Origin: Pandoraea terrae
Lineage (GTDB): Bacteria; Pseudomonadota; Gammaproteobacteria; Burkholderiales; Burkholderiaceae
Assembly: GCF_902459695.1 (NCBI RefSeq)
Contig: NZ_CABPRZ010000029.1
Location: 1 to 64,000, forward strand
Direction: 5' to 3'
Length of the DNA: 64,000 nucleotides
Part shown: positions 63,017 to 64,000 of the stretch, in pieces
Layout: the number at the start of each line of letters is the position of its first letter
Numbering within the stretch: position 1 is the first letter of the stretch
Position numbers and translations under genes: made by a program
Notes under the pieces: generated by a model
The model's input: only the letters and a program-made list of their open reading frames with translations
Databases searched by the model: none
Told to the model about the DNA's origin: nothing

Positions 63017-64000
63017 TCAGACGCGGCCGCCGTCAATCAGGTAGTAGCCGCCCTTGATGGCAAGGATCTCGTTGCAGCCGTCCTCGATCAGGGATGCACG
63101 GGCATCGCGCAGCAGCTTTTCCACGGGATATTCGCGGGTCAGTCCGTTGCCGCCGAATATCTGCAAGGCATCGCTCGCCACTTCGAAAGAAGTCTGGGTT
63201 CCCGTGATCTTTGCCGTGATGGCCGCATGCAGTGCCGGCGTGGCCCCGAAGTTGAAATGGATGACGCGGTTCACGAGGGCCCGGGATGCCTCCACCTTCC
63301 GGAACATGTGGAACAGGCGATAAGCCACCGATTGGTGCCGGATGATGGGCACACCGCCCTGCTTGCGCTCGTGGGCATAGTCGAGGGCCAACTCGTAGGC
63401 GGCGCGGGCGACCCCGGTAAACACCGCCCCCATGAGGCCGTTGGCCGCCGTATGGATGGCGAGCACGGCATCCTGGAACTGGTCGGCACCGGCGAGCAGA
63501 TACCGCACGGGCAGACGCACGTTGTCGAAGAAGACCTCGCCCTGGTTGAGGGCTCGCTGACCGATCTTGTCCAAGGGCTTGCCGCGCGATACGCCCTTGG
63601 CGTCCATGGGCACGATGACCACGCAGCCGCGTTCCGTTGAAGGGCCGTCGCCCTGGTCAAGGGCGCAGTAGAGGATGCAGACCTTGGCAATGGTTCCGTT
63701 GGAGACCCAGGCGGACTTCTGGCCGTTTATCACGATTTCGTTTCCACCGGGCTTCAAGGTGGCGATGCAATTGGGACGCCCGTAATTGCCCTGGGAATGG
63801 AAGATCATGCGATTGGGGTCGAGGGAATCGGAGCCGTGATCCGGTTCGGTAATGCCCCAGCAGCCTAGCAAGGCGTCGGGAAACTCTTCCAGCAGGTCCT
63901 GGCGCCCCAGCGCGGCACACATGTACTGGGGCAGCATGCCGGCGCCGAAGGAAATGGCCAGGCCGGAATCCCCCCAACCCAGCTCCTCGAAGAAGATCGC
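63017..64000 (-). CDS. Acyl-CoA dehydrogenase (5' part beyond the window)
   Basis: The protein runs off the right edge; the visible 327 residues begin AIFFEELGWGDSGLAIS. It has GCWGITEPDHGSDSLDP for flavin/substrate contact, GQKSAWVSNGTIAK, and the C-terminal LQIFGGNGLTREYPVEKLLRDARASLIEDGCNEI of acyl-CoA dehydrogenases. It oxidises an acyl-CoA, perhaps the one made by the ligase whose 5' remnant follows. It is different from the dehydrogenases at 17756 and 54263. Codon use (almost all G/C third positions) looks even stronger than in its left neighbours. Confidence 0.85.
   Translation of the reverse strand, partial: AIFFEELGWGDSGLAISFGAGMLPQYMCAALGRQDLLEEFPDALLGCWGITEPDHGSDSLDPNRMIFHSQGNYGRPNCIATLKPGGNEIVINGQKSAWVSNGTIAKVCILYCALDQGDGPSTERGCVVIVPMDAKGVSRGKPLDKIGQRALNQGEVFFDNVRLPVRYLLAGADQFQDAVLAIHTAANGLMGAVFTGVARAAYELALDYAHERKQGGVPIIRHQSVAYRLFHMFRKVEASRALVNRVIHFNFGATPALHAAITAKITGTQTSFEVASDALQIFGGNGLTREYPVEKLLRDARASLIEDGCNEILAIKGGYYLIDGGRV

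Overview
The window is high-G+C DNA from a Gram-negative betaproteobacterium. The gene set points to Burkholderiales (Burkholderia, Paraburkholderia or Cupriavidus type): a large Bug/Tct-type transporter, DUF1302/DUF1329/RND genes, heterotetrameric sarcosine oxidase next to glyA and purU, many LysR and TetR regulators, and several fatty-acid or CoA-ester degradation gene sets. It reads as an accessory, catabolism-rich chromosomal region with several scars of recombination. No rRNA gene, complete tRNA or CRISPR array is seen.

Layout. (1) 1-20831, CoA-ester/lipid catabolism: a leftward operon (small gene, phytanoyl-CoA-dioxygenase-like oxygenase, RidA, DUF1329, DUF1302, RND/MMPL exporter), a divergent regulator with two TetR domains, a nitronate-monooxygenase-family gene with its own TetR, a crotonase, a second phytanoyl-CoA-dioxygenase-like gene with a second divergent double-TetR regulator, then a rightward beta-oxidation operon (SDR, MaoC hydratase, acyl-CoA dehydrogenase, thiolase). 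(2) 20880-24530, a scar zone: a chemotaxis-receptor remnant with its signalling tip deleted, a Fic protein behind an array of 23-bp-spaced repeats, the 3' part of a tRNA-Ser with its terminator (a likely attachment site), a Phd/VapC toxin-antitoxin pair, and a truncated folB. (3) 24537-37726, sarcosine/C1 metabolism: soxBDAG, sdaA, a GlxA-type regulator, divergent glyA-purU, then DUF5943, a membrane-dipeptidase-family gene and an MHS transporter. Together these take sarcosine to glycine, serine and pyruvate while handling the folate-bound C1 unit. (4) 38226-50215, a leftward dicarboxylate-type cluster: TctABC-like uptake, TauE/SafE permease, LysR, amidohydrolase, two-subunit class I fumarase, and a complete four-subunit succinate dehydrogenase/fumarate reductase paralogue with altered flavoprotein motifs. 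(5) 50401-62142: mmsA, remnants of glucarate dehydratase and an IS256-family transposase, an MFS carrier, acyl-CoA dehydrogenase plus CaiB CoA-transferase, and a sulfur/amino-acid group (MalY/PatB lyase, HAAAP carrier, thioesterase, LysR, thiol dioxygenase). (6) 62196-64000: a truncated MFS gene abutting a truncated acyl-CoA ligase, followed by an acyl-CoA dehydrogenase that runs off the right edge.

The strongest candidate for an undescribed system is the pair of loci at about 6.4-9.6 kb and 13.3-15.9 kb. Each has a phytanoyl-CoA-dioxygenase-like gene facing a single-chain regulator with two TetR DNA-binding domains. Between the two genes lies a duplicated block: three TGACC repeats at 21-22 bp spacing, followed after exactly 26 bp by an identical 22-bp element. 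The coding sequences of the pairs are quite different, but the intergenic block is conserved, which suggests a shared regulatory logic.
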